Shown here one piece after another: positions 50,818-59,129 of a stretch of 64,000 nucleotides of DNA. The first letter of the stretch is position 1. The number at the start of each line of letters is the position of its first letter. Source of the stretch: JACRLW01 sp050181465 (GTDB lineage: Bacteria; Planctomycetota; UBA1135; UBA2386); the NCBI GenBank assembly GCA_050181465.1, contig JBFXDD010000005.1, forward strand, positions 1 through 64,000. The letters are read 5' to 3'. The notes beneath the pieces are model-generated. The model was given only the letters and a program-made list of their open reading frames with translations, was not told where the DNA came from and did not search any database. Both the position numbers and the translations under genes were made by a program.

Positions 50818-51414
50818 TCACTGCTGCCGGTTCTGCAGCACGCGAAGGTAGTGGACGATCGCCCAGCGATCCTTTGCCGGGATCTGGTGACCGTATGCCG
50901 GCATCGTTCCCTGCCCTTGCGTGATGACCTGGAACAGGTAGCCGTCGCGCGATGTCACCAGGCGCTGTTCGGTCGCAAGGTGCGGGACCTTGTAGTTGAA
51001 CGCAACTGGGCTGGAGATCTGGGCTCGCTGGAGAACGAGTCCCTGGCCGGAACCCGAACGGTCGTGGCAGACCGAGCAGTAGATGTTGAACCGCTCCCGG
51101 CCGCGGCGGACGAGCGCCTCGGTGACCGGCACCGGATTGGCGAGGTACTCGCCGTTCGCATCCTTGAAGGCATCGAGTTGCGCTCGATCCAGATCGCCGA
51201 CCGCCACCGTATTCGAAGGCGGAGTGCGCATGCCCCGGCCATCCTTGAATCCGGGGAAGTCGGAAGCCATCTGAGCCTTCACCTTGTCCTGGAAGTCCAT
51301 GTCCAGGACTGGGTGGATGGGCGGCTCTTTCTTGATCGCTCCACGACAGCCGCAGAGCGCGAGTCCGCCGAGCAGCGTCGCCAGGAGGATGGAGAGTTGG
51401 TTGTGGCCGAACAT
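50818..51414 (-). CDS. actE: Alternative complex III monoheme cytochrome c ActE
   Basis: 198 residues. A lipoprotein signal ends in LALCGC (Cys lipidation). One heme site CSVCHD is near the middle and the Met ligand is probably in GQGTMPAYGHQI. This ACIII subunit receives electrons from ActA/ActB and hands them to the CoxB heme. The lipid anchor keeps it at the membrane. Confidence 0.9.
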   Translation of the reverse strand: MFGHNQLSILLATLLGGLALCGCRGAIKKEPPIHPVLDMDFQDKVKAQMASDFPGFKDGRGMRTPPSNTVAVGDLDRAQLDAFKDANGEYLANPVPVTEALVRRGRERFNIYCSVCHDRSGSGQGLVLQRAQISSPVAFNYKVPHLATEQRLVTSRDGYLFQVITQGQGTMPAYGHQIPAKDRWAIVHYLRVLQNRQQ

Positions 51415-51430
51415 CGGATGGAGGTCCTGC

Positions 51431-51982
51431 TCAGGCGTCGCTTTCGGAAACGAGTTCGACGTTCTTGCCGCCGACCTCGCCGAGGAACTGGAGAGTGCGC
51501 TGACGATCGAACTTCGGATCGGTCGCAGAGATGGAAAGGAAGAAACGATCGTCAGTCACCCGATGAATCGTCGAGTGATTGAAGATCGGGTGGTTCAGAC
51601 GGGGCAGCCGGTTCAGGGCGAACATGCCGAAGACCGCCGTCAGCGCACTGAACAACACCATCAGTTCGAAGGTGATCGGAATCGTCGACGGCCAAGCGTA
51701 GGGCTCCTTGCCGCTCACCCAGATCGGGTAGTCGACGGCGTTCATCCACCACATCATGACCTGAGCCACGGTGATGCCGAGCGCACCCGCGCAGATCACG
51801 AACCAGCCGAGGTGGCTCGGCCCCTGCTTGAGGGCGGCATCCATTCCGTGGATCGGGAATGGCGTGTGCGAATCCACCTGCAGGTAACCGGCAGCGGTCA
51901 CCTTCTTCGCGGCCTGATAGACCGCACCAGGCGTTTCGAACTCGGCGACAGCGCCCCAGACGTTCTTGCTGGTCTCAGTCAT
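51431..51982 (-). CDS. actD: Alternative complex III subunit ActD (DUF3341)
   Basis: 183 residues. A soluble N-terminal GAVAEFETPGAVYQAAKKV domain is followed by two transmembrane helices (WFVICAGALGITVAQVMMWW and IPITFELMVLFSALTAVFGM, in parts) and a short C-terminal part with HRVTDDRFFLSI. It has no cofactor. It starts 2 nt after actC. Confidence 0.9.
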   Translation of the reverse strand: MTETSKNVWGAVAEFETPGAVYQAAKKVTAAGYLQVDSHTPFPIHGMDAALKQGPSHLGWFVICAGALGITVAQVMMWWMNAVDYPIWVSGKEPYAWPSTIPITFELMVLFSALTAVFGMFALNRLPRLNHPIFNHSTIHRVTDDRFFLSISATDPKFDRQRTLQFLGEVGGKNVELVSESDA

Positions 51983-51984
51983 GC

Positions 51985-53409
51985 TCAGGCTCCCACTGCG
52001 GCGTGTGCATGGTGGTGATCACCGTGATGCGGATCCGCTTGCGGCATCACGTTCTTGACTTCGCTGATCGCGATCACCGGCAGGAATCGCGTGAACAGCA
52101 GGAACATCGTGAAGAAGAGTCCGAAGCTGCCCAGGTAGGTCAGAACGTCCACGATCGTTGGCGAGAAGTAACCCCAGCTCGAGGGCAGGAAGTCACGATG
52201 CAGCGAAGTGACGGTGATCACGAATCGCTCGAACCACATTCCGATGTTGACGAAGATCGACACGATGAACAGCACCGTCGGGTTGCGGCGGAAGCTGCGG
52301 ATCCAGAACAACTGCGGACTGATCACGTTGCACGAGATCATGATCCAGTAGGCCCACCAGTAGGGACCGAAGGCACGATTGATGAACGCGAAGCCTTCGT
52401 ATTCGGACTGGCTGTACCACGCGATGAAGAACTCCATCCCGTACGCGTAGCCGACCATCGTTCCGGTCAGGAGGAGGATCTTCGCGATGTTGTCGAGGTG
52501 GTTCAGCGTGATCAGGCTGTGCAACCCGAGCCACTTGCGAGCCGGGATCATCAGCGTCAGCACCATGCCGAAGCCGGAGAAGATCGCTCCCGCGACGAAG
52601 TAGGGTGGGAAGATCGTCGTGTGCCAACCGGGGAGGAGTGACACTGCGAAGTCGAAGGAGACGATCGAGTGCACGGAGAGCACCAGCGGCGTGCTCAAGC
52701 CGGCGAGGATCAAGTAGGCCTTCTCGTAGTTGATCCAGTGGCGATTACTACCGTGCCAACCGAACGCGAAGACGCCGTAGATGCGCGCAGCGAGCTTCCG
52801 GCCTTGCTTCCACGCCCGATCGCGGAAGGTCGCGAGATCGGGGATGAGGCCGACGAACCAGAAGAGCGCCGAGACGGTGAAGTAGGTGCTCACCGCAAAG
52901 ACGTCCCAAAGGAGCGGGCTCTTGAAGTTCGGCCACATCGCCATCTGGTTGGGCACCGGGAAGACCCAGTAGATGACCCAGATTCGTCCGACGTGGATGG
53001 CGGGGAAGATCCCCGCGGCCATGACCGCGAAGATCGTCATGGCTTCGGAGGCGCGATTGATCGAAGTTCGCCACTTCTGTCGGAAGAGACAGAGGATGGC
53101 GGAGATCAGGGTGCCGGCGTGGCCGATGCCGATCCAGAAGACGAAGTTGACGATAGGCCAACCCCAACCGACCGGCACGTTGTTGCCCCAGACACCAACC
53201 CCGGTGAAGACCAGATAGCCGATCATGGCACCGAGGTTCATCAGCACCATGATGCTGATGCCAAGCCCGATGTACCAGGCGCGGGAGACCTTGCCCTCGG
53301 CAGGTGCGGCGACCAGCGCCGTCACGTCGGCAAAACTCTTGTTGCCCTCGACGAGCGGGGCGCGAACCAGGGGATTCTCGGGTTCGTCGATGACGGTGAG
53401 TGTTGTCAC
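51985..53409 (-). CDS. actC: Alternative complex III quinol-binding subunit ActC (NrfD-like)
   Basis: 474 residues, ten transmembrane helices. The NrfD/PsrC pattern shows GHAGTLISAILCLFRQKWRTSINRASEAMTIFAV (in parts) with the quinone-site residues, FAVSLLPGWHTTIFPPYFVAGAI and LNHLDNIAKILLLTG. It binds the menaquinol and connects to the ActB iron-sulfur clusters. It begins 2 nt after actB and ends 2 nt before actD. Confidence 0.94.
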   Translation of the reverse strand: MTTLTVIDEPENPLVRAPLVEGNKSFADVTALVAAPAEGKVSRAWYIGLGISIMVLMNLGAMIGYLVFTGVGVWGNNVPVGWGWPIVNFVFWIGIGHAGTLISAILCLFRQKWRTSINRASEAMTIFAVMAAGIFPAIHVGRIWVIYWVFPVPNQMAMWPNFKSPLLWDVFAVSTYFTVSALFWFVGLIPDLATFRDRAWKQGRKLAARIYGVFAFGWHGSNRHWINYEKAYLILAGLSTPLVLSVHSIVSFDFAVSLLPGWHTTIFPPYFVAGAIFSGFGMVLTLMIPARKWLGLHSLITLNHLDNIAKILLLTGTMVGYAYGMEFFIAWYSQSEYEGFAFINRAFGPYWWAYWIMISCNVISPQLFWIRSFRRNPTVLFIVSIFVNIGMWFERFVITVTSLHRDFLPSSWGYFSPTIVDVLTYLGSFGLFFTMFLLFTRFLPVIAISEVKNVMPQADPHHGDHHHAHAAVGA

Positions 53410-53411
53410 GG

Positions 53412-56400
53412 TCAGGCGTTCTCCGTCTTCGTGTTGCGGATCTTCGCGAGGTAGGTGGTTCGCGGTTTCACGTTCAGCTCGGAAAGCATGGCGTAGTTCA
53501 AGTCGCTACTGCTGAGCTTGGCGACAGCGCTGTCGGGATCGTTCAGATCGCCGAAGGTGATCGCCTCCGCCGGACAAACCTGCTGGCAAGCAGTGCGAAC
53601 ATCGACCAGATCACGGAGCTTGCGCCCCTCGGACTTGGCCTTGAACTTGCCGGAGTTGATCCGCTGCACGCAGTAGGTGCACTTCTCCATGACGCCGCGA
53701 GCTCGCACCGTCACTTCCGGGTTGAACTGCAGCTTACGTTCCGGTGAGTGGTCCTTGTTGAAGTTGAACCAGTTGAAGCGCCGGACCTTGTAGGGGCAGT
53801 TGTTGCTGCAGTAGCGAGTGCCGATGCAGCGGTTGTAGACCATGTCGTTGAGCCCCTCCGGTGAGTGCACGGTCGCGGCGACCGGACACACGCTCTCGCA
53901 CGGTGCGTTCTCGCACTGCATGCAGGGGACCATCTGGTAGACGACACGGGGCTCGTCGCTCGGTTCGTGGATCGTGAGGAGTCCGCTCTTCTTCTCCACG
54001 CCCTCGAAGTACCGGTCGATACGGTTCCAGAACATCTCGCGATTCGTCGCGACCTGCTCCTTACCGACCATCGGGATGTTGTTCTCCGCCACGCAAGCCG
54101 TGACGCACGCACCACAGCCCGTGCAAGAGCTGAGGTCGATGACCATTCCCCACCGGTAACCGGTGCTGTAGTCGCGCTCGGTCCAAAGCGACTTGAGGAC
54201 GTCCTTCTCCTCGTGGCCGTGAAGCTTCGCCACCTTGGCGAGCGGCGAGTCGTCCACGGCCTTCCAATCGGAGCCCTTGAACTGATCGAGAGATTTCTCG
54301 CGCACCAACGCGCGTCCCTCCATCGTTCCGTGCTCTTGGGTGACCACCAGTTCGTAGGTGCGACCCGTCCGCTCCGCGCGCGCACCGCGAGCCGTCCAGA
54401 GCGCGTTGCTCGGACGAAGCGGGAACACATCGAAGCCGCGGCCTCGAGCGACTTCGCAATGGGCGTCGAGGCGTCGGCCGTAGCCGAACGTCAAAGTCAC
54501 GCAGTAGTCGGCATGCCCCGGCTGAATCCAGATCGGTCCCTCGACGTTGCGCCCGTCGAGCGTGAGCTTCACGACGTCACCGTTCGAGACGCCCAACTCT
54601 TCGGCGGTCTTGCGACTGGTGAACACCGCGTTGTCCCAGGTCATCCGCTCGATCGCGGATGGGACCTCTTGTTGCCACGCGTTGTTCGAGTAGCGACCGT
54701 CCCAGATCTTGGAGCAAGGACGGAACACGACTTCGAGCGAGTCCTTGGAGGGGGACGCTGGGGTCGAGTAGCCGTCGAGTGCTGAGCGAACCGCCAACAA
54801 GTCGATGCTGACGCCGACATCGACACCGCGACCGGCAACGACTCCGTCGTGCAGAGACTTGCGCCAGAAGCTCTCGAAGTCAGAGCTGGCACGCCGTTCG
54901 CGCCAATTCTCACGAACGATCTCGTAAGCCTCTCGATTGTCGCCGAGCAACGCGGCCAGCATCTCGATCGGTGAGCGTGTGGCTTCGTGCAACGGGGCGA
55001 TCAGGGGCTGGATCACGCTGTGAGTGCCGTCCCACGCCGACGCGTCGCCCCACTGCTCCAACTCATGAGACATGGGGATGTGCCAGGACGATGCCTGAGC
55101 GGTCTCGTCGAACCACAGCCCGCTGTGAATGGTGTGCGGAATCTTGGCGTAGGCGTCCGAGAATCCGAAGTCCGCGGGCGCATCGTAAACGGGATTGGTG
55201 CCCAGACAGATCAGAGTGTCGACCTGACCACTCTTCATCGCGGCCGCAAGCTCGGCGAGGTCACCGAAGGTGGATCGCCGTTCGACGCCCTCCGCGGCTT
55301 CGATGGCGCTCATCGCCTTGGTTGCGCCGATGGATCCGAGATGGCTGTTGATGGCCCATGCGATGGCATGTGCGACCAGTGGCTGACGAGGACCAACGAT
55401 CACGAGGCCGCGAGGGCCAGCCGCGGAGAGATCCGCAGCCAGGCTCTCGATCCACTTGCCGGTGCCGTCCGCAGCGAAGAGCGGAGCGGTGAACCGCGCG
55501 AGCGGCTGGTTCATCGACGGCCCGCCGACGTTCAACTTGGCCGCCAGCGCCAACAGCGAGGCGGTGACGTCACCCGACGCCATGCGGCGCCGATGGTCCG
55601 CGTTGCTCCCGGTGAGCGTGTGGGTCGCCTCCGCGGCGTACAGGCGGGACACCTGACCGTCCCTCGAGGCGATCTTTCGACTCTTGGCCCAGGACCGAAC
55701 CCACCCCAGAGAAGGGGCATCCGTGCCGAGGAAATCGCTGTCGAAGCTGGCGACTACGTCAGCCTTCGTGAAATCGAACTGCGGCAGGACCGCCTTCCCC
55801 GTGACTGCTCGCGAGGCCTCCACCAAGGTCTCACTCGCAGTCGCCGAGTAGCGGTGGAAGCGCATCTTGGGCAGGGTCTGCCGCATCGTCTCCACCAAGC
55901 GCAGGAGCGTCGGCGAAGTCGTCGGCGGCATCAGGATGTGGAGCCCCTGTCCCTCCTTGGCGGCCAGAGCCTGAACATGCTCGCTCCAGAAGCTCTGGAA
56001 CTTGGCGAAGTCGGGTCCAACCTGAGCAGCCCCGCCGTGGGCGGTCGCGTGACCGTCGGGAGCGTGGTCAGGAGCAGCCTGTCCACGCTGGTGCACATGC
56101 TTGCTGCGGCCTGGGTCGTAGAGATTCAGGATCTCCGCCTGCAGCATGCTGTCGGTTCCGCCCAGTGAAGACGGATGAAGCGGGTTGCCCTCGATCTTCG
56201 TGGGGCGCCCGTCGTTGCTCCGCACCAGCACGCCAAAGGCAAAACCATCCCTGGTCAAGCTCGTCGCGTATTCGCGCGGCAAGCCGGGGATCATGCCATC
56301 GGGACGCTTGTTGAAGGGCAAGATCTCGCGGGCCGGCTTGCGGCAGCTCGTCATGCCGGCGAGTGCCACCGAAGCGGCCACGACACCCAAGAACTTGCGC

Positions 56401-56567
56401 CGCGAAACGTCATCGAGAACCCCGGAGTGCTCGGAGACACCTTCCGGGAATTCGCGTGCCAGGATTTCCTGGAATCGCTCGGTGTTGGCGAGCTGATCGA
56501 CGCTGCGCCAGTAAATCTTCTCGTCAGCGCCACCATCGGCGCCGGTGCGGATCTCCAGGTCGGTCAT
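53412..56567 (-). CDS. actB: Alternative complex III iron-sulfur/molybdopterin-like subunit ActB
   Basis: 1051 residues from ATG 56567, which overlaps the actA stop as ATGA; a start 9 nt upstream is also possible. The N-terminal YWRSVDQLANTERFQE region and a Tat signal (SRRKFLGVVAASVALAG, near residues 55-72) precede a molybdopterin-oxidoreductase-like domain without a cofactor site. The C-terminal quarter is a four-cluster ferredoxin domain: CTGCGACVTAC, CMQCENAPCESVCPV, CIGTRYCSNNCPY and CTYCVQRI with ACQQVCPAEAI. This is the ActB fusion seen in Bacteroidota and Rhodothermus. Confidence 0.95.
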   Translation of the reverse strand: MTDLEIRTGADGGADEKIYWRSVDQLANTERFQEILAREFPEGVSEHSGVLDDVSRRKFLGVVAASVALAGMTSCRKPAREILPFNKRPDGMIPGLPREYATSLTRDGFAFGVLVRSNDGRPTKIEGNPLHPSSLGGTDSMLQAEILNLYDPGRSKHVHQRGQAAPDHAPDGHATAHGGAAQVGPDFAKFQSFWSEHVQALAAKEGQGLHILMPPTTSPTLLRLVETMRQTLPKMRFHRYSATASETLVEASRAVTGKAVLPQFDFTKADVVASFDSDFLGTDAPSLGWVRSWAKSRKIASRDGQVSRLYAAEATHTLTGSNADHRRRMASGDVTASLLALAAKLNVGGPSMNQPLARFTAPLFAADGTGKWIESLAADLSAAGPRGLVIVGPRQPLVAHAIAWAINSHLGSIGATKAMSAIEAAEGVERRSTFGDLAELAAAMKSGQVDTLICLGTNPVYDAPADFGFSDAYAKIPHTIHSGLWFDETAQASSWHIPMSHELEQWGDASAWDGTHSVIQPLIAPLHEATRSPIEMLAALLGDNREAYEIVRENWRERRASSDFESFWRKSLHDGVVAGRGVDVGVSIDLLAVRSALDGYSTPASPSKDSLEVVFRPCSKIWDGRYSNNAWQQEVPSAIERMTWDNAVFTSRKTAEELGVSNGDVVKLTLDGRNVEGPIWIQPGHADYCVTLTFGYGRRLDAHCEVARGRGFDVFPLRPSNALWTARGARAERTGRTYELVVTQEHGTMEGRALVREKSLDQFKGSDWKAVDDSPLAKVAKLHGHEEKDVLKSLWTERDYSTGYRWGMVIDLSSCTGCGACVTACVAENNIPMVGKEQVATNREMFWNRIDRYFEGVEKKSGLLTIHEPSDEPRVVYQMVPCMQCENAPCESVCPVAATVHSPEGLNDMVYNRCIGTRYCSNNCPYKVRRFNWFNFNKDHSPERKLQFNPEVTVRARGVMEKCTYCVQRINSGKFKAKSEGRKLRDLVDVRTACQQVCPAEAITFGDLNDPDSAVAKLSSSDLNYAMLSELNVKPRTTYLAKIRNTKTENA

Positions 56568-57205
56568 CGGTGGCACGCGGAGCAGTGGGTCGGCGGGTTG
56601 ATCTTCTTCTCGTTGACAAGGCGCTGCGCGAGCGCCAAGTCGTGCTCGAATTCCATGTCGGTGACGCGGTCGGTCGGTCGAACCGCCTGCGCGGGATTAC
56701 GGTGACAGTCGAGGCACCACCCCATGCTCAGCGGCTCCACTTGACGCACTTCCGCCATCTGATCGATGCGGCCGTGGCAGCTCACGCAGCCGACGCCGGC
56801 CTGGACGTGCGCAGCGTGGTTGAAGAAGGCGTAATCCGGCAGCAGATGAACCTTCTTCCAGCGAACCGGAAGGCCGCTTTCGTGGGCGGCCTTCAGGGCT
56901 TTGATCTGGTCGCTGACGTCTGCCAAGACCGTCTTGTGGCAGTTCATGCAGACTTCGGTCGACGGCACGTTCGCATGCGGGCCCTCCTCGACGCTGGTGT
57001 GGCAGTACCGGCAGTCCATCCCCATCAGTCCCGCGTGCAGCTTGTGGCTGTAGTCGATGGGCTGGGACGGCGAGTAGCCGACGTCGGTGTATTTCGGAGA
57101 TCCGAAATACCAGACGAGCAGGGTCACGAACGCACCACCACAGACGACCGCGGCCGCGATCATCGTGGGGAGCTTGTTGGTCCACTTGGGGAAGTTGACG
57201 GTCAA
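56564..57205 (-). CDS. actA: Alternative complex III pentaheme cytochrome c ActA
   Basis: 213 residues from a TTG start with AGAGAGG 9 nt upstream. One N-terminal transmembrane helix (MIAAAVVCGGAFVTLLVWYF), then five heme sites: CRYCH, CMNCH, CVSCH, CLDCH and CSACH. The bis-His ligands include SHKLHAGL and FNHAAHV. It passes electrons from ActB to ActE. It is the first gene of the operon. Confidence 0.94.
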   Translation of the reverse strand: MTVNFPKWTNKLPTMIAAAVVCGGAFVTLLVWYFGSPKYTDVGYSPSQPIDYSHKLHAGLMGMDCRYCHTSVEEGPHANVPSTEVCMNCHKTVLADVSDQIKALKAAHESGLPVRWKKVHLLPDYAFFNHAAHVQAGVGCVSCHGRIDQMAEVRQVEPLSMGWCLDCHRNPAQAVRPTDRVTDMEFEHDLALAQRLVNEKKINPPTHCSACHR

Positions 57206-57397
57206 GGCTCGGGCCTCTCTCTGCGCACGGGTACACCCCTTCCGAGCTGCGCGGCTTCACCGGCTGGTCATGCGGCGTCGGTCAGGACGAGGCATGGCGT
57301 CGAGCGAAACCAAGCCGGGAAGGAGCCTAAGTCCTTGCAGCTCAAGGAGCTACGCAGACAGAACCGGGGCACGTCCCAGGCACGGAGGGGGGTGGAA

Positions 57398-57426
57398 TGC
57401 CTACAAGATCGCGCCCCCTGGGTCAA
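57398..57426 (-). promoter_or_regulatory. Promoter of the act-cox operon
   Basis: On the minus strand, TTGACC (57426-57421) and TAGGCA (57403-57398) are separated by 17 bp, a good sigma70-type arrangement. Transcription would start near 57391 and give a 5' leader of about 190 nt before actA. The rest of the 57206-57458 gap shows only that leader. No other operon promoter is seen in the 12 genes downstream. Confidence 0.4.
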
Positions 57427-57458
57427 TTTCAGACGCCGCGGAAAATCCGAGGCCTTGC

Positions 57459-58904
57459 TCAGCGCGGGCCGAGCACGAGCTTCAAGAAGTCCGTAAGTGG
57501 CGGAGCGGCAATGGCTTGCGCTCGTTCGTTGCCGTGGTAGTCCGCTGGGGAAACCCAGAGTTCGGAGGTGAGCGCGACTTTGCCGCGAAAGGTCGGCAGC
57601 AAGTCGAGGAAAGGGATGCCGTGCTCGCCGCAGTAGTCACCCACCATCCGATGGAGACGCTCGAAAGGGTAGTGCTCGGACTCCCCCAAGCCCTGGAAGT
57701 AGGGCCAGATCACGACCCCAAAGCCCAGCTTCCGTTCCGCACACCAGTCGCGAGCACGGAGCAAGGCCCGCTGCGGGCCGCCGCCGGGCCACAGCGTCGC
57801 ACGCCCGACCGAGTAGGGCGGCTCGGGCCGGGCGAACAGCGGGTAAAATATCTCATCGAGGGCGAGCAGCTCCCCCACCAGGTCGCGTGAGGGATCGATG
57901 CGAAGGGCGGATTCGAGGGCGTAGCGCTGGAACAGGGACCGCAGCAGCCGCGACTTTCTCAGGAGCCAGGGCGAACCCTCCTGGTGGGCGAGGGAATGCG
58001 AACTGGGGATCAGGTCGTTCAGGCAGAGCGTGATCACGACCGCATCGGGGCTCAACCGATGGAGCCGGTGCTCGAGCGCTCGGACATACTCGTCGACGTA
58101 CATCGAGCCGGACGCCCCACAGTTGACCGTTCGAACTTGGTCATCCCCCTTGCGGAGCTCTCGCTCCACGAGTTGCGTCCAGCAGTCCTCGAACTTCACG
58201 CCCCAGCCGAAGGTGAAGGAGTCGCCAAGGCAGAGGATGCGACGCTGGCCGGGCGGCTTCGGCTGGGCAACCTCTTCCCGATCACGAATCGCCGCGCTGT
58301 TCATCCGATTCTCGACGCACCCCATCGAATCGAAGTAGGCAGCGCGGTCCGTTCCCTCGAATCCCGTGTAGCAGATGTACCAGGTTCGATTGGGAGCGAA
58401 GCACGGTCTCTCCCGCAGGCCCGCCAGCTCGAGAGTCTTCTCGACCTGCTCGGGGATGAGTCTCCGATCTAGCCGGATTCCCTGGTCGCCGTCGAGCTCC
58501 ACCGGCCAGTAGAACCCGTCGTTCTTCCCGGTTCCCCGCAGCACCACCCGCTCGCCGAGGCCGTTGTTCTGGCTCGCGATGGCCGGTTTCCCGAGCAGCC
58601 GCGAGTCCCTGAAGCGAATCCAACCATCCGCGGTGAGATCGGCGGAAGCCCCCGTTGCGAAGGGACGGATCGGCACCATCTCTTCGGGGTCGACCAACTG
58701 GGTGTAACCCCGCTGACCGGCATCGGCGACCGACATCGGCTTGCGATCGGCGTCCTGATAGGTGAGCGCGAAACGGACGTGCAGGTTCGACTCGTCAGCC
58801 TGCCCTTGCACCCAGCGGGCGACCAGCTCGGCGAAGAGCAGGGCGATCACCAGTGACACCACTGCCACGAGGACGCGCAGACCGAACCTTGGCTTGGACT
58901 TCAC
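57459..58904 (-). CDS. Membrane-anchored SGNH-like hydrolase
   Basis: 481 residues from the GTG at 58904, which places a transmembrane helix right at the start (LRVLVAVVSLVIALLFAELV). The in-frame ATG at 59054 would add 50 polar residues. SGNH blocks are GDSFTFGWGV (nucleophile Ser), VNCGASGSMYVDEY (Gly), TLCLNDLIPS (Asn) and SPADYHGNERA (Asp/His). A large insert (residues 60-260) contains CFAPNRTWYICYTG. It likely acylates or deacylates a surface glycan. It is divergent from the carbamoyltransferase. Confidence 0.82.
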   Translation of the reverse strand: MKSKPRFGLRVLVAVVSLVIALLFAELVARWVQGQADESNLHVRFALTYQDADRKPMSVADAGQRGYTQLVDPEEMVPIRPFATGASADLTADGWIRFRDSRLLGKPAIASQNNGLGERVVLRGTGKNDGFYWPVELDGDQGIRLDRRLIPEQVEKTLELAGLRERPCFAPNRTWYICYTGFEGTDRAAYFDSMGCVENRMNSAAIRDREEVAQPKPPGQRRILCLGDSFTFGWGVKFEDCWTQLVERELRKGDDQVRTVNCGASGSMYVDEYVRALEHRLHRLSPDAVVITLCLNDLIPSSHSLAHQEGSPWLLRKSRLLRSLFQRYALESALRIDPSRDLVGELLALDEIFYPLFARPEPPYSVGRATLWPGGGPQRALLRARDWCAERKLGFGVVIWPYFQGLGESEHYPFERLHRMVGDYCGEHGIPFLDLLPTFRGKVALTSELWVSPADYHGNERAQAIAAPPLTDFLKLVLGPR

Positions 58905-59018
58905 GATGCAAGGAGCATACGGCGTGGACGATCCATCGCGCGCCCTCGGCCGCACGAGCACGCCGTGAGACCGCCGCGCCGAACCGGTCCCAACGTCGCT
59001 GCCATCGGCGTGACGAAG

Positions 59019-59115
59019 GTCCCGAAGGGACTCCTCGACGGTTTCCGCGGACATCCCTTCGGGATGGCCCTATCTTTCTCCACCCCGCAACTGGGGGCCA
59101 CGGCTCACCGTGGCC
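59019..59115 (+). promoter_or_regulatory. Hairpin-rich leader before the carbamoyltransferase
   Basis: Three perfect short hairpins: GTCCC-gaa-GGGAC (59019-59031), CATCCC-ttc-GGGATG (59052-59066) and GGCCACGG-ctca-CCGTGGCC (59096-59115), the last ending 14 nt before the ATG. CTATCT near 59070 could be a -10 box. The stems may regulate translation or stabilise the message. Confidence 0.35.
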
Positions 59116-59129
59116 GATGAACTCGAACC

